Positions 51,273-59,989 of a stretch of 64,000 nucleotides of DNA are shown piece after piece. This DNA comes from Gemmatimonadales bacterium (GTDB taxonomy: Bacteria > Gemmatimonadota > Gemmatimonadetes > Gemmatimonadales > GWC2-71-9), in assembly GCA_041390145.1 (NCBI GenBank), contig JAWKQM010000004.1:186001-250000 (forward strand). The letters are read 5' to 3'. Every line of letters begins with the position of its first letter. The first letter of the stretch is position 1. The position numbers and the translations under genes were made by a program. Below the pieces are notes generated by a model. It was not told where the DNA came from. It ran no database searches and was given only the letters and a program-made list of their open reading frames with translations.

Positions 51273-52382
51273 GTGACTACTGTATTTGATGTTATCGTTG
51301 TCGGTGGAGGCGCAATCGGCGCCGCCTGTGCCCGGGAACTGGCACGGGCCGGTCGTTCTGTGGCCTTCATGGACCCCGATGGCGACGAGGGCCAGGCGTG
51401 GCGCGCCGCGGCCGGCATGTTGGCACCCGAGGTCGAAACCCGGGACAGCGACGATCCGACCGTCGCGCTCGGGGTGGCCGGGCGGGATCGTCTCGTCGTC
51501 CTGGCGGAGCGGTTGAAGGAGTCGATCGGCGCAGATATCGGGCTTTGCCAGGATGGGATAGCCCACGCGGCGTTCGACGAGGCCGACGAGACCCTGTTGC
51601 GGGCCCGGGTGGCGCACCAGCGCCAGCAATCGCTGCACGTCGACTGGCTCGATGCCGAGGAGGCTCGCACCCGTTGGCCCTGGCTGGGACCGGCCCGCGG
51701 TGCGCTGTGGGCGCCTGCCGGCGGGGGCGTCGATCCGCAGCGACTGGTCGAGGCGCTCCGCACCGACGCGGTGCGGCTGGGCGCCAAGCTCATCAAGGAC
51801 CGCGTGGTGGCCATCGAGCGGCACGGCGACAAGGTCGCCGCGGTGCGTGGGGCCGAACGGTACGCTGCGCTGGACGTCGTCATCGCGGCCGGCGCGTGGT
51901 CGGGCATGATCGAGGGGCTGCCCCGCCCGCTGGCCGTCGCGCCGGTGCGGGGCGAGATGGCGGCGCTCCCGGCACCCGAGGGGATGGGACGTGCCATCGT
52001 CTACGGCAAGGGGGCCTACCTGATGGGCCGCGGCGATGAGGTGACGGTCGGCTCGACCATGGAATACGCCGGCTTCAATAACGAGGTCACCGCCGCCGGG
52101 CTCGCGCGGATCTTCGCCGGGGCGAGCCAGCTCTGTCCTGCCCTCGCCAAGTCGCCGGTGACCCGCACCTGGTCGGGCCTCCGCCCGGTGTCCGCCGACG
52201 GCCTCCCACTGCTCGGCCGGGATCCGTCGCTGAACGGGCTCTGGTACGCGACCGGGCACGGCCGGAACGGCATTCTCCTCTCCGGCATCACCGGCGTCCT
52301 CATCCGGCAGCTGATCGTCGGGGAACCGACGGTCATCGAGGACCTGCACGCTTTCGACCCCGGCCGGTTCTGGAAGTGGTGA
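51273..52382 (+). CDS. thiO: Glycine oxidase ThiO-like FAD-dependent oxidoreductase
   Basis: 369 residues. The FAD P-loop VVGGGAIGAACARELARAG (residues 9-27) opens the chain, and the C-terminus has TGHGRNGILLSGITG, typical of ThiO/DadA. GLRPVSADGLPLLGRD is the flavin-binding segment. It oxidises glycine or a D-amino acid to the imine. ThiO supplies dehydroglycine for thiamine thiazole, but no other thi genes are nearby, so a D-amino-acid oxidase role is possible. GTG start with GGAG upstream. Confidence 0.85.
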   Translation: MTTVFDVIVVGGGAIGAACARELARAGRSVAFMDPDGDEGQAWRAAAGMLAPEVETRDSDDPTVALGVAGRDRLVVLAERLKESIGADIGLCQDGIAHAAFDEADETLLRARVAHQRQQSLHVDWLDAEEARTRWPWLGPARGALWAPAGGGVDPQRLVEALRTDAVRLGAKLIKDRVVAIERHGDKVAAVRGAERYAALDVVIAAGAWSGMIEGLPRPLAVAPVRGEMAALPAPEGMGRAIVYGKGAYLMGRGDEVTVGSTMEYAGFNNEVTAAGLARIFAGASQLCPALAKSPVTRTWSGLRPVSADGLPLLGRDPSLNGLWYATGHGRNGILLSGITGVLIRQLIVGEPTVIEDLHAFDPGRFWKW

Positions 52383-53203
52383 GGCCAGCCGCCGCCGCGC
52401 TGCTGCTCCTGACCCTCGCGTCGGGCAGCGTCGAGGCCCAGGGATCTTCCTCGCTCGGGGCGGAGCGCAAGGCGTACGCCGATTGGCTGACCACGGCCGC
52501 GACTTCCCCACTGGCAGCCGTCGCGATGCAGCGCCTCAGCGGCATGGTCACCCTCGGGCCGGACACCGCAGATATCCCGCTTCCAGGCTTCGGGCCGGCG
52601 TCAGTGACGGAGCGAAAGGGAGCGGTCACCTACCAGGGCCCTGACGGGAAGAGCCGCCTGCTCCCGAAGGGACGACCCATCGCCATGCCCCCATGGACAC
52701 TGCAGGTCATCGGGGGTGGGCGCAGCCCGGTGCTCCTGGTGTACGGCAAGCCGGGGGGCACGGTCCCAGGATGGTATGCGGTCAACCCGCAGCTCACATT
52801 CACCGTGCCGCTGGAGGCCGCCACGCCGCCCTCGCGTCGGCGGGTGCTGACGCTCGACGGCATCGATGTCGAAGGAGAGACGGTCGGCTACGTCTCGGTG
52901 ACCATCGGAGGCGCCACCACCCGGCTGCTGGTCATGCGGTTGCCGATCCCTGGGACCGAAGAGACCGAACTGCAGGTCTATTTCCGGGACCAATCCAACG
53001 ACCACGGCACCTACCCTGCTGGTCGGTTCGTGGAACTCACGCCGACCTCCACCGGCGCCTACCGCATCGACTTCAACCGCGCCCGCAACCCCTTCTGCGC
53101 CTACAGCTCGGTGTACCCCTGCCCAGTACCCTGGTCCGGCAACACCATTCCCGCATCAATCGAGGCAGGCGAGAAGTACCTGCCCTCCAAGCCTGGGAGC
53201 TAG
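52376..53203 (+). CDS. DUF1684 exported protein
   Basis: 275 residues with signal peptide (AAAALLLLTLASGSVEAQ). The DUF1684 core is visible in RNPFCAYSSVYPCPVPWSGNTIP, FVELTPTSTGAYRIDFNRARNPFC and GTYPAGRFVEL. Cysteines in that region may be disulphide-bonded. The family is periplasmic, with unknown function. Two GTG codons (52376 and 52379) precede the signal peptide and overlap the ThiO stop, so the exact start is open. It is cotranscribed with thiO. Confidence 0.82.
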   Translation: MVRPAAAALLLLTLASGSVEAQGSSSLGAERKAYADWLTTAATSPLAAVAMQRLSGMVTLGPDTADIPLPGFGPASVTERKGAVTYQGPDGKSRLLPKGRPIAMPPWTLQVIGGGRSPVLLVYGKPGGTVPGWYAVNPQLTFTVPLEAATPPSRRRVLTLDGIDVEGETVGYVSVTIGGATTRLLVMRLPIPGTEETELQVYFRDQSNDHGTYPAGRFVELTPTSTGAYRIDFNRARNPFCAYSSVYPCPVPWSGNTIPASIEAGEKYLPSKPGS

Positions 53204-53204
53204 C

Positions 53205-54386
53205 CTGACTTCCCTGACTCTCCTCCTGCTCGCCGCCCTGCTGCCTGCCACCGCCCCGCTCGCCGGGCCGTGGCGGGCTGCGCTCGATCTCGCCGGCGGG
53301 ACGCTCAGGTTTTCGATCCAGGTCGACGACGGCACCCTCCCTTCCGCCCAGCTCTGCAACGGGACTTTCTGCGAGCCCTTCTCGGCGGTGCGGGTAACTG
53401 GCGACACGGTGCTCTTTGAGATCGGCGACTATGCGGCCTCCATTCGCGCGGTGCAACGGGGCGACTCGCTCGTCGGCGCCTACTCCAACGTCGGCAATCG
53501 CGGTCCGCGGACCATCCCCTTTCGGGCGGCCAGGGGCCGCTGGCCGGTGGAAGAGGCGCCACCGGAACTGCTGGGCAGGTGGGACGCCTGGTTCGGGTCG
53601 GAGGGCCGGCAAACGCCGCGCATCCTGGAGTTCGCCAACGGACCGCTCGGGCTTGGGGCCACCGTCCTCTCCAACTCGGGGGACTACGGCGCTTTCTGGG
53701 GCGGGGCCTCGGGGAGGGAGTTCTCGGTCGGCCACTTCGATGGCTCATTCGTCTACATGATCACAGGGGAGCTGGTCGGAGACAGCCTCGTCGGGACGTT
53801 CCACGCCGGGCTCCGGAGCCAGACTCCATTCTCGGCCGCGCGGCCCACCGGGAGCCCGCACCTCAAGCCTCCCACCGAAGTCACCACCGCCGATACGACC
53901 GCGCCATTCCAGTTCGCCTTCCCCGATCTCCAGGGGCAGGTCGTGACGAACGAGGATCCCCGCTTCCAGGGGAAGATCGTGATGGTGGACATCTTCGGGA
54001 CCTGGTGCCCCAATTGCCAGGATGCCGCGCCGACGCTCCTGGAGCTCTACCGGGACTACCATGCCCGGGGCTTCGAGGTGGTCAGCCTGGCCTACGAGGT
54101 CACGGGAGACCCAGAGGTCGACGGGGAGCTGGTCCGGCGGTTCCGGGACAAGTTCGGGATTCCCTGGCCGATCCTGCTGGCCGGGCTCAATGACACCGAA
54201 CTGACCGCCGCCACCCTCCCGCAGCTGGACGGCTTCACCGCCTATCCCACCCTGCTTTTCCTGGACCGGACCGGCCGGATCCGGAAGATCCACGCCGGCT
54301 TCTATGGCCCGGCGACCGGTGCCCAGCACACGAAACTCAAGGCCGACCTGCACTCGTATGTCGAGGAGCTTCTGGCCGCGGAGTAG
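53205..54386 (+). CDS. TlpA-like thiol:disulphide redoxin with exported N-terminal domain, inferred CTG start
   Basis: 393 residues if started at CTG (53205), which has GGGAG five bases before it and lies one base after the DUF1684 stop. This start gives a clear signal peptide (LTSLTLLLLAALLPATAPLAG), whereas the first ATG/GTG in frame (53388) would lose it and about 60 residues. Residues ~230-390 are a thioredoxin fold with GTWCPNCQ (Cys268, Cys271). TlpA-like proteins reduce periplasmic disulphides, for example for cytochrome c. The N-terminal beta-rich part is unassigned. Confidence 0.82.
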   Translation: MTSLTLLLLAALLPATAPLAGPWRAALDLAGGTLRFSIQVDDGTLPSAQLCNGTFCEPFSAVRVTGDTVLFEIGDYAASIRAVQRGDSLVGAYSNVGNRGPRTIPFRAARGRWPVEEAPPELLGRWDAWFGSEGRQTPRILEFANGPLGLGATVLSNSGDYGAFWGGASGREFSVGHFDGSFVYMITGELVGDSLVGTFHAGLRSQTPFSAARPTGSPHLKPPTEVTTADTTAPFQFAFPDLQGQVVTNEDPRFQGKIVMVDIFGTWCPNCQDAAPTLLELYRDYHARGFEVVSLAYEVTGDPEVDGELVRRFRDKFGIPWPILLAGLNDTELTAATLPQLDGFTAYPTLLFLDRTGRIRKIHAGFYGPATGAQHTKLKADLHSYVEELLAAE

Positions 54387-54574
54387 GTTCGGACGGCATC
54401 TGGACCCGATATCCTACTTGAGGTCCGGGTGTCTAAATCACTACCATCATTACAGGTTATCGGCATGCAGACCCTTGCGCTTTTAGAGGGAATTGCCCAT
54501 CGTGGTGGCGTCTGGCCCCGGGCCGGCGGGGCGGTCGTCCGCCCAAAACGCACATTCAGGGGGAGGTCGTTCGC

Positions 54575-55159
54575 ATGACCCGTAGTCTCGGCAGGATCGT
54601 TCTTGTGCTCGGCCTCGCGCTCATTCTGGCCCGCCCGGCCTCGGCCCAGCTGGCCATCGGAATCACTGGCGGCGTCAACTCCGCCACCTTGACGGGAAGC
54701 GACGCAGACCAGATCAACGTCAGCGCGAAGACTGGCGGCGCCGGTGGCGCGTACGCCAACATTTACCTGGGGCACCGCTTCTCCGCCGAGGGGCAGCTCC
54801 TTTTCCAGGGCCAGGGATTTACGGGGACTGACTCGACCACGGGGGACATCGATGTGGCCCAGGGCTACATCATGGTTCCCATGCTGCTCAAGGTCTACTT
54901 CGGCCACCTGAACATCTTTGCCGGGCCGGCCATCAGCTGGGAGGTCAGCTGCACCGCCAACTCATCGGGCACCTCCGGCGAATGCGACGCCTCAAATTCG
55001 AGCCTCTGGAGCGGTATCGCCGGGTTGGGTATCCAGTTCGGGCGGTTGGGGGTTGAGGCGCACTATCAGTCCGGATTCAGCGACACTTTCGACGGGGTCA
55101 ACGCGTCATATGGCGTCTGGTCGCTGATGGGCCGGTTCGCCATCCTTGGGAGCCGGTAA
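54575..55159 (+). CDS. Small outer-membrane beta-barrel protein, member 1 of tandem array
   Basis: 194 residues with a signal peptide (LGLALILARPASAQ). The mature protein starts LAIGITGGVNSATLTG and has alternating strands with glycine turns, ending WSLMGRFAILGSR, as in OmpA/OmpW-size eight-stranded barrels. SD GGGAGG precedes the ATG. Cysteines in SCTANSSGTSGECD may pair. First of six barrel genes up to 58867. The exact family (OMP_b-brl) is inferred. Confidence 0.8.
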   Translation: MTRSLGRIVLVLGLALILARPASAQLAIGITGGVNSATLTGSDADQINVSAKTGGAGGAYANIYLGHRFSAEGQLLFQGQGFTGTDSTTGDIDVAQGYIMVPMLLKVYFGHLNIFAGPAISWEVSCTANSSGTSGECDASNSSLWSGIAGLGIQFGRLGVEAHYQSGFSDTFDGVNASYGVWSLMGRFAILGSR

Positions 55160-55288
55160 CCGCCCGTCGGGCCAGAGGGCCGTTCATTCCTCCTTCATGG
55201 GAGGTTCATACGACATACCCGATACTACGTGGCTGGATGTAGTGCACGGCAGCCGTTGGACTGTACCCCATCAGCAAAGGAGCGAGCA

Positions 55289-55930
55289 ATGCGCAAGTTG
55301 ATCCGGATTTCAGCCCTCGCGGCCCTGGCGCTCAGCGCCTTCGCCATGACTGCCCAGGCCCAGGAAAAGACCATGGGAATTGTGGCTGGTGTGGACTTCT
55401 CCACCATGACTGGAGATTGGGCGTCCGACGGGAACTCGTCCAGAACCGGGTTCATGGGCGGCTTGTTCTACACCATCCCGGTCGGCGGCGGCAACATCGC
55501 GATCGAGCCGGAAGTCCTCTACTCCATGAAGGGCGAGAAGTACGACAATACGGACTATTCAGGAACTGAGAAGCACGACTACATCGAGATCCCTGTCCTC
55601 TTCAAGTGGTCCGCGAAGCCGAGTGGTCAGGGCGTCTACCTGATGGCTGGTCCGGCCATCAACTTCAGCGTGGCCTGTGAGGATTCCGGCACCGACAAGG
55701 AGTCGGGCACCGACTACACCGACAAGTGCAGCGACTACCCCGAGGTGTCGGTCAAGTCGCCCATCAGCGGCGTCGTCGGCCTCGGCTTCAGCAATGGACG
55801 ATTCGGCATCGAGGGGCGGTACGACTTCGACCTGAGTGACGCCATCTGTGTCGACCTCGGTACCTCGAGTGGCGGGAACATCTGCGGCAAGAACCAGGTG
55901 TGGGCCATCTTGTTGCGCGTGACGAAATAG
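55289..55930 (+). CDS. Small outer-membrane beta-barrel protein, member 2
   Basis: 213 residues. Signal peptide MRKLIRISALAALALSAFAM, mature start EKTMGIVAGVDFSTMTG. The pattern FMGGLFYTIPVGG, IEPEVLYSMKG and GRFGIEGRYDFDLSDA is shared with members 3, 4 and 6. AAGGAG lies six bases before the ATG. A cysteine-rich Asp/Thr loop (SGTDYTDKCSDY) may bind metal. No terminator is certain after it, though a GACGGCCCCGG/CCGGGGG hairpin-like pair occurs at about 55950. Confidence 0.82.
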   Translation: MRKLIRISALAALALSAFAMTAQAQEKTMGIVAGVDFSTMTGDWASDGNSSRTGFMGGLFYTIPVGGGNIAIEPEVLYSMKGEKYDNTDYSGTEKHDYIEIPVLFKWSAKPSGQGVYLMAGPAINFSVACEDSGTDKESGTDYTDKCSDYPEVSVKSPISGVVGLGFSNGRFGIEGRYDFDLSDAICVDLGTSSGGNICGKNQVWAILLRVTK

Positions 55931-56087
55931 TTGCCCGCAGCATTAGTTCGACGGCCCCGGACCGTCCCGGGGGTCGTTCCATCGGCGGTGGCGCGGGCCT
56001 TGCTGTCCAAGAGTGGTTGTTCCAGTAGTGAGCACCAAAGGTCGTTTTTCCTGCAGTTCCGTTTCACAACTCGTTTTGGAGATCGCA

Positions 56088-56684
56088 ATGCGCAAGTCGT
56101 TCCGGATTTTTGCCGTGACCGCCGTCGCCCTCGCGGCGACTGCCATGACCGCCCAGGCCCAGCAGGCCAAGCAGTTCGGCATCGTCGCTGGTGTGGATTT
56201 CGCCGATATCACGGGCACCGACTTCGATGGCACGAGCTCGAAGACTGGTTTCGTCGGTGGCCTGTACGTGGCCATCCCCATGGGTGACCGCGTGGCCATC
56301 GAGCCCGAAGTGCTGTACGCCAGCAAGGGCGCCCAGGACAGCGAAAATTCCAACTTCAAGTTGAACAACAACTACATCGAAATCCCCGTGCTGGTTCGTT
56401 ACAGCTTCAACAACAACGGTGGTCCGTACCTGCTCGCCGGCCCCGCGGTCGGTTTCAGCATCTCGTGCAAGATCACGGATGGCTCCACCGACGTTGACTG
56501 CTCGGACACGAACGGCCTCGGCCTCCAGACCAACACCACCTTCGGTGGCGTCGTGGGCCTCGGCTTCCAGAAGAACCGCTTCGGCCTCGAAGGGCGCTAT
56601 GACTTCGACTTCGGCAGCGCGTTCAAGGATTCGAACGGGAAGAACGCCGTGTGGGAAATCCTCGCCCGGATCATGATCAAGTAA
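56088..56684 (+). CDS. Small outer-membrane beta-barrel protein, member 3
   Basis: 198 residues. Signal peptide MRKSFRIFAVTAVALAATAM, mature start KQFGIVAGVDFADITG. Shares the VGGLYVAIPMGDRVAIEPEVLY, NNYIEIPVLVRYSF and FGLEGRYDFDF strand signatures with members 2, 4 and 6. TGGAGA precedes the ATG. Followed by a clear terminator at 56709-56744, so this part of the array can be a separate transcript. Confidence 0.83.
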   Translation: MRKSFRIFAVTAVALAATAMTAQAQQAKQFGIVAGVDFADITGTDFDGTSSKTGFVGGLYVAIPMGDRVAIEPEVLYASKGAQDSENSNFKLNNNYIEIPVLVRYSFNNNGGPYLLAGPAVGFSISCKITDGSTDVDCSDTNGLGLQTNTTFGGVVGLGFQKNRFGLEGRYDFDFGSAFKDSNGKNAVWEILARIMIK

Positions 56685-56708
56685 CACGATCCGACCATTG
56701 GAAACGAG

Positions 56709-56744
56709 ACAGCCTCCCGGCGATTGCCGGGGGGCTGTTTTGTC
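56709..56744 (+). terminator. Rho-independent terminator after barrel gene 3
   Basis: ACAGCCTCCCGGC pairs with GCCGGGGGGCTGT around GATT, with one G-T wobble, and is followed by TTTTGTCTT. This is the most textbook terminator in the window, and it separates the third and fourth barrel genes. Confidence 0.88.
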
Positions 56745-56858
56745 TTCCTTGCACCTGCGTGACCGGAGCACTTCCTGGCGAACCGGCAGCTGGCGTACTA
56801 GCGTCTAGCCGTAGAGAATGCAGTGCCCGCTCTGGCTCACTACCGCCCGGAGGCTCCT

Positions 56859-57521
56859 TTGCGTATACCTGCATCCTTCCTCTGGATCGTCTCCACCCTT
56901 TTGTTCTCGCTGAACGGAACTGCCTCTGCCCAGGAGCCGAAGATGATCGGCGTCCTGGCGGGCGTGGACAACTCTAGCCTCAGCGGCGGCGGCACATACG
57001 GGTCCACAAATCGCACGGGCTTCATGGGCGGCATCTTTCTCGGCATCCAGGTTTCAGAGTCGTGGATCCTTGAGCCAGAAGCCCTGTACGCCATGAAGGG
57101 CGCTGGTTGGGAGAACGGTCCACTCCACGGCATGCTGGCCCTCGACTACCTCGAGATCCCCGTCGTCGCCCGGTACAGGCTCAACGCCGGTAGCGGTATC
57201 TACTTCCTGGCCGGACCGACGCTCGGGTTCAACGTCGCCTGCCAGGAGTCGTACGATACCTACAACGCTCCCCCGCTTCCGGGCGCCACGTCGACCAAGG
57301 CAGCTGTCTCGGGCTACGACGTTTCTCAGGCCTGCAGTGACGGCGCGTTTCGCCCGAAGAACACCATCGGGGGAGTCGTCGGCGCCGGGTTCAAGCGCGG
57401 GGTCGTCGGATTCGAGGCACGATTTGAACTCGACTTCAGCAATGCTGTGGGCACGGCGGATGGCGCTGACGTGAACGCCAAGAATCGCGTCCTGGCAGCA
57501 CTCGTTCGGATCGGCACCTAG
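56859..57521 (+). CDS. Small outer-membrane beta-barrel protein, member 4, TTG start
   Basis: 220 residues from a TTG start that has GGAGG five bases before it. A GTG at 56823 in the same frame would add 12 residues ahead of the signal peptide (FLWIVSTLLFSLNGTASAQ). Mature start KMIGVLAGVDNSSLSG matches the array. The later GGVVGAGFKRGVVGFEARFELDF is the array's conserved end strand. A Pro/Thr-rich loop with two Cys (ACQESYDTYN... SQACSDG) is specific to this copy. Confidence 0.8.
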   Translation: MRIPASFLWIVSTLLFSLNGTASAQEPKMIGVLAGVDNSSLSGGGTYGSTNRTGFMGGIFLGIQVSESWILEPEALYAMKGAGWENGPLHGMLALDYLEIPVVARYRLNAGSGIYFLAGPTLGFNVACQESYDTYNAPPLPGATSTKAAVSGYDVSQACSDGAFRPKNTIGGVVGAGFKRGVVGFEARFELDFSNAVGTADGADVNAKNRVLAALVRIGT

Positions 57522-57551
57522 GCTCCGGTCGTCCCTACTCAGGAGACTGAC

Positions 57552-58124
57552 ATGAACTGCAGGGCTCTCGTCGTTGCACTCGGCATTCTGGGACCGCTCG
57601 GCGGGGCCTCGCCCCTCACCGCGCAGGAAAAGGCCATCGAACTGACCGCCGGGATCCTCGGACTCGGGTATACCACCTGTAACGGCTGTAATGGCGTCTT
57701 CGAACTGGCCACGGGGGGCGCGAACGATGGCATCTTCACCGGATTCGGCGGCGGCTCCGTGGCACTCGGGGTTTACCTGTCACCCGAGGTGGCCATCGAG
57801 CCGACCATCGCCGCCAGCGTCCTGAGCAGCGGCGGCGAAACGGCAACGATACTCAGCCTCGGAGTGGCGGTGCCGTACTACTTCGACAAGGGGTGGGGAC
57901 GCAAGGGAGGGTACTTCGCGCCCAAAGTGACGGTGAACCACGCGAGTGGCGGGGGGCAGTCCTCGGACCAGTTCGCCATCGGCGTCGGGGTGGGGACGAA
58001 ACTGGCCCTCAACGACGCCGCAGCCCTGCGGCTCCAGGCAAGTTTTGACTACGGCTTTGAGGGTGATTTCAGCGCGACGACATCGTTTGGCGCCTTCTTC
58101 GGACTTTCGGTGTTCCTCAAGTAG
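57552..58124 (+). CDS. Small outer-membrane beta-barrel protein, member 5 (divergent)
   Basis: 190 residues with signal peptide (CRALVVALGILGPLGGASPL). Mature start KAIELTAGILGLGYTTCNGC differs from the other five: it lacks the IEPEVLY core but keeps glycine-rich alternating strands and ends SFGAFFGLSVFLK. AGGAGA lies before the ATG. The CNGCNG motif near residue 42 could be a metal or disulphide site. Placement in the barrel family is by size and context. Confidence 0.72.
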   Translation: MNCRALVVALGILGPLGGASPLTAQEKAIELTAGILGLGYTTCNGCNGVFELATGGANDGIFTGFGGGSVALGVYLSPEVAIEPTIAASVLSSGGETATILSLGVAVPYYFDKGWGRKGGYFAPKVTVNHASGGGQSSDQFAIGVGVGTKLALNDAAALRLQASFDYGFEGDFSATTSFGAFFGLSVFLK

Positions 58125-58270
58125 CGCACCGACGGCCGGCGGTCCCAAATCCCGAGATCAGGGGTCGAGAATCCCCCCCCTTCCCCATCGCCGAGTCCCG
58201 CCGTACTATCCATCCGTTCCGGCTGGACAACGAACGGATTCGGCGGCAATTCCTCTACCTTGAGGCCCTC

Positions 58271-58867
58271 ATGCGTACTTGGTTTCGTCGGTGTTCCACA
58301 CTCGCCGGTCTGGCCCTGGCTGCCACCGCACTCACCGTCACGTCGGCGTCAGCCCAGCAGCAGACCAAGGCGGGGTTCCTCGGCGGCGCCGCCTTTACCA
58401 CGCTGATGAGCGTGGATTCGGTCTCCGTCCGGTCATCCACCGGCTTCGCGGGCGGATTCTTCGTCTCCGTTCCGGTCGCCAAATCGGTGATGGTCGAGCC
58501 CGAAATCCTGTATATCAACAAGGGTGCGGGTATCGAGGACACCGAGGTCACGCTCAACCTGAACTACGTTGAGATTCCGGTCCTCCTCCGCTACGAATTC
58601 ACGGAGGGTGGCGGCCCGTTTGCCTACGTCGGCCCGTACATCGGGCTGAACGTGAAGTGCAACACGGTGGTCGACACCCTCGCGGTGCCGTGCTCGGACC
58701 AGGGTGTCGACGCGAGCACCGATTTCGGTGGCACCATCGGCGTCGGCTTCCGCAAGGAGGCCTGGGGCTTCGACATCCGCTATGACTACGGCTTCACCGA
58801 TGCCATCAAGGATGAGAAGGGGAAGAACTCGGCCCTGATGGTCCTGCTCCGCGTCGGGATCAACTAG
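58271..58867 (+). CDS. Small outer-membrane beta-barrel protein, member 6
   Basis: 198 residues with signal peptide (RRCSTLAGLALAATALTVTS). Mature start KAGFLGGAAFTTLMSVD, then FFVSVPVAKSVMVEPEILYINKGAG, NYVEIPVLLRYEF and WGFDIRYDYGFTDAIKDE, matching members 2-4. TTGAGG precedes the ATG. The stop is 16 bases before a perfect terminator, so it is the end of the array. Confidence 0.83.
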   Translation: MRTWFRRCSTLAGLALAATALTVTSASAQQQTKAGFLGGAAFTTLMSVDSVSVRSSTGFAGGFFVSVPVAKSVMVEPEILYINKGAGIEDTEVTLNLNYVEIPVLLRYEFTEGGGPFAYVGPYIGLNVKCNTVVDTLAVPCSDQGVDASTDFGGTIGVGFRKEAWGFDIRYDYGFTDAIKDEKGKNSALMVLLRVGIN

Positions 58868-58883
58868 CTCCCGCGGCACCGCC

Positions 58884-58920
58884 AGCGGCCCCCCGGACGG
58901 ATCCGGGGGGCCGCTCGCTT
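58884..58920 (+). terminator. Terminator after the barrel array
   Basis: AGCGGCCCCCCGGA and TCCGGGGGGCCGCT are a perfect 14-base stem with a CGGA loop. The T-run is short (CGCTTTGT). It insulates the barrel array from lipA. Confidence 0.82.
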
Positions 58921-59000
58921 TGTCCCCCGCACCGCCTATCCCAAAGCAGTGGAACATCTTCCGGTGCCCCCTCCGGGCGACTAGTTTCCTACCCTGACTT

Positions 59001-59018
59001 GGCCGGGCTTTCCCGGCC
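59001..59018 (+). other. Hairpin in the lipA leader
   Basis: GGCCGGG and CCCGGCC form a seven-base stem with a CTTT loop, 24 bases before the lipA GTG. It is too short to be a terminator alone, and could be a leader stabiliser or regulatory site. No known RNA element was recognised. Confidence 0.45.
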
Positions 59019-59041
59019 TTCGCCGCCTCAAGGAGCCGCCG

Positions 59042-59989
59042 GTGGCCGTTCCGCTCGTGCAATTGAGTCGTACATCTTCCGCCCCGCCCTCGGGCCAGTC
59101 GGCCGTGCCCGCGACCCCGGTCCGGAAGCCCTCCTGGCTGAAGGTCCGGACTCCGGGCGGCCAGAACTACGTCGAAATCCGCGGGATGATGCGGGAGCTG
59201 GGGCTCCACACCGTCTGCGAGGAAGCCCGCTGCCCGAACATCGGGGAGTGCTGGGAGCACAAGGCCGCCACCTTCATGATCCTCGGCGACGTCTGCACCC
59301 GGAACTGCACCTACTGCGCGGTGGCCCACGGCACCCCGAAGCCGTTCGATCCGGTGGAACCGGTCCGGCTCGCCGAGGCGGTCACCCGGATGGGGCTGCA
59401 GCACGTCGTGATCACCTCCGTCGACCGGGACGACCTGCCGAATGGCGGCGCCGAGGCATTCGCCGGATGCATCACCGAAATCCGCGCCCGGATGCCCGAG
59501 ACCTCGGTCGAGGTCCTGATCCCCGACTTCAAGGGCTCCGAGCAGGCGCTCCAGCTGGTCATGGATGCCCGCCCCGACATCCTGAACCACAACCTCGAGA
59601 CCCCGGAACGCCTCTACCGCCTTGCCCGGCCAGGGGGCCGCTATGATCGCGCCCTGCGCCTGCTGGCCAATGCGCGCCGGATGGGGGGACCCGACGCCCT
59701 GACCAAGTCGGGGATCATCCTCGGGATGGGCGAGGAGTGGGACGAGGTCCTGGTGTGCATGCGGGATCTGCGGAAGAGTGACGTCAACATTCTGACCCTC
59801 GGCCAGTACCTCCGCCCCTCCGGCGGCCATCTGCCGATTGCCCGCTACTACACCCCCGAGGAGTTCGCCGAGCTGCGTGACATCGGCCTCCGCCTCGGCT
59901 TCTCGCATGTCGAATCGAGCCCGCTGACCCGCTCCTCGTACCACGCCTGGGAACAGGTCGACAAGGCCAAAGAACAGAGGAACGCCTGA
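59042..59989 (+). CDS. lipA: Lipoyl synthase
   Basis: 315 residues. Radical-SAM enzyme that inserts two sulfurs into octanoyl groups on lipoyl domains. The auxiliary cluster cysteines are in CEEARCPNIGEC, the radical-SAM cluster in CTRNCTYC, and the C-terminal RSSYHAWEQV serine region is complete. GTG start with AAGGAG. Its stop shares one base with the pdhA ATG (TGATG), so it is cotranscribed with the complex it serves. Confidence 0.97.
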   Translation: MAVPLVQLSRTSSAPPSGQSAVPATPVRKPSWLKVRTPGGQNYVEIRGMMRELGLHTVCEEARCPNIGECWEHKAATFMILGDVCTRNCTYCAVAHGTPKPFDPVEPVRLAEAVTRMGLQHVVITSVDRDDLPNGGAEAFAGCITEIRARMPETSVEVLIPDFKGSEQALQLVMDARPDILNHNLETPERLYRLARPGGRYDRALRLLANARRMGGPDALTKSGIILGMGEEWDEVLVCMRDLRKSDVNILTLGQYLRPSGGHLPIARYYTPEEFAELRDIGLRLGFSHVESSPLTRSSYHAWEQVDKAKEQRNA

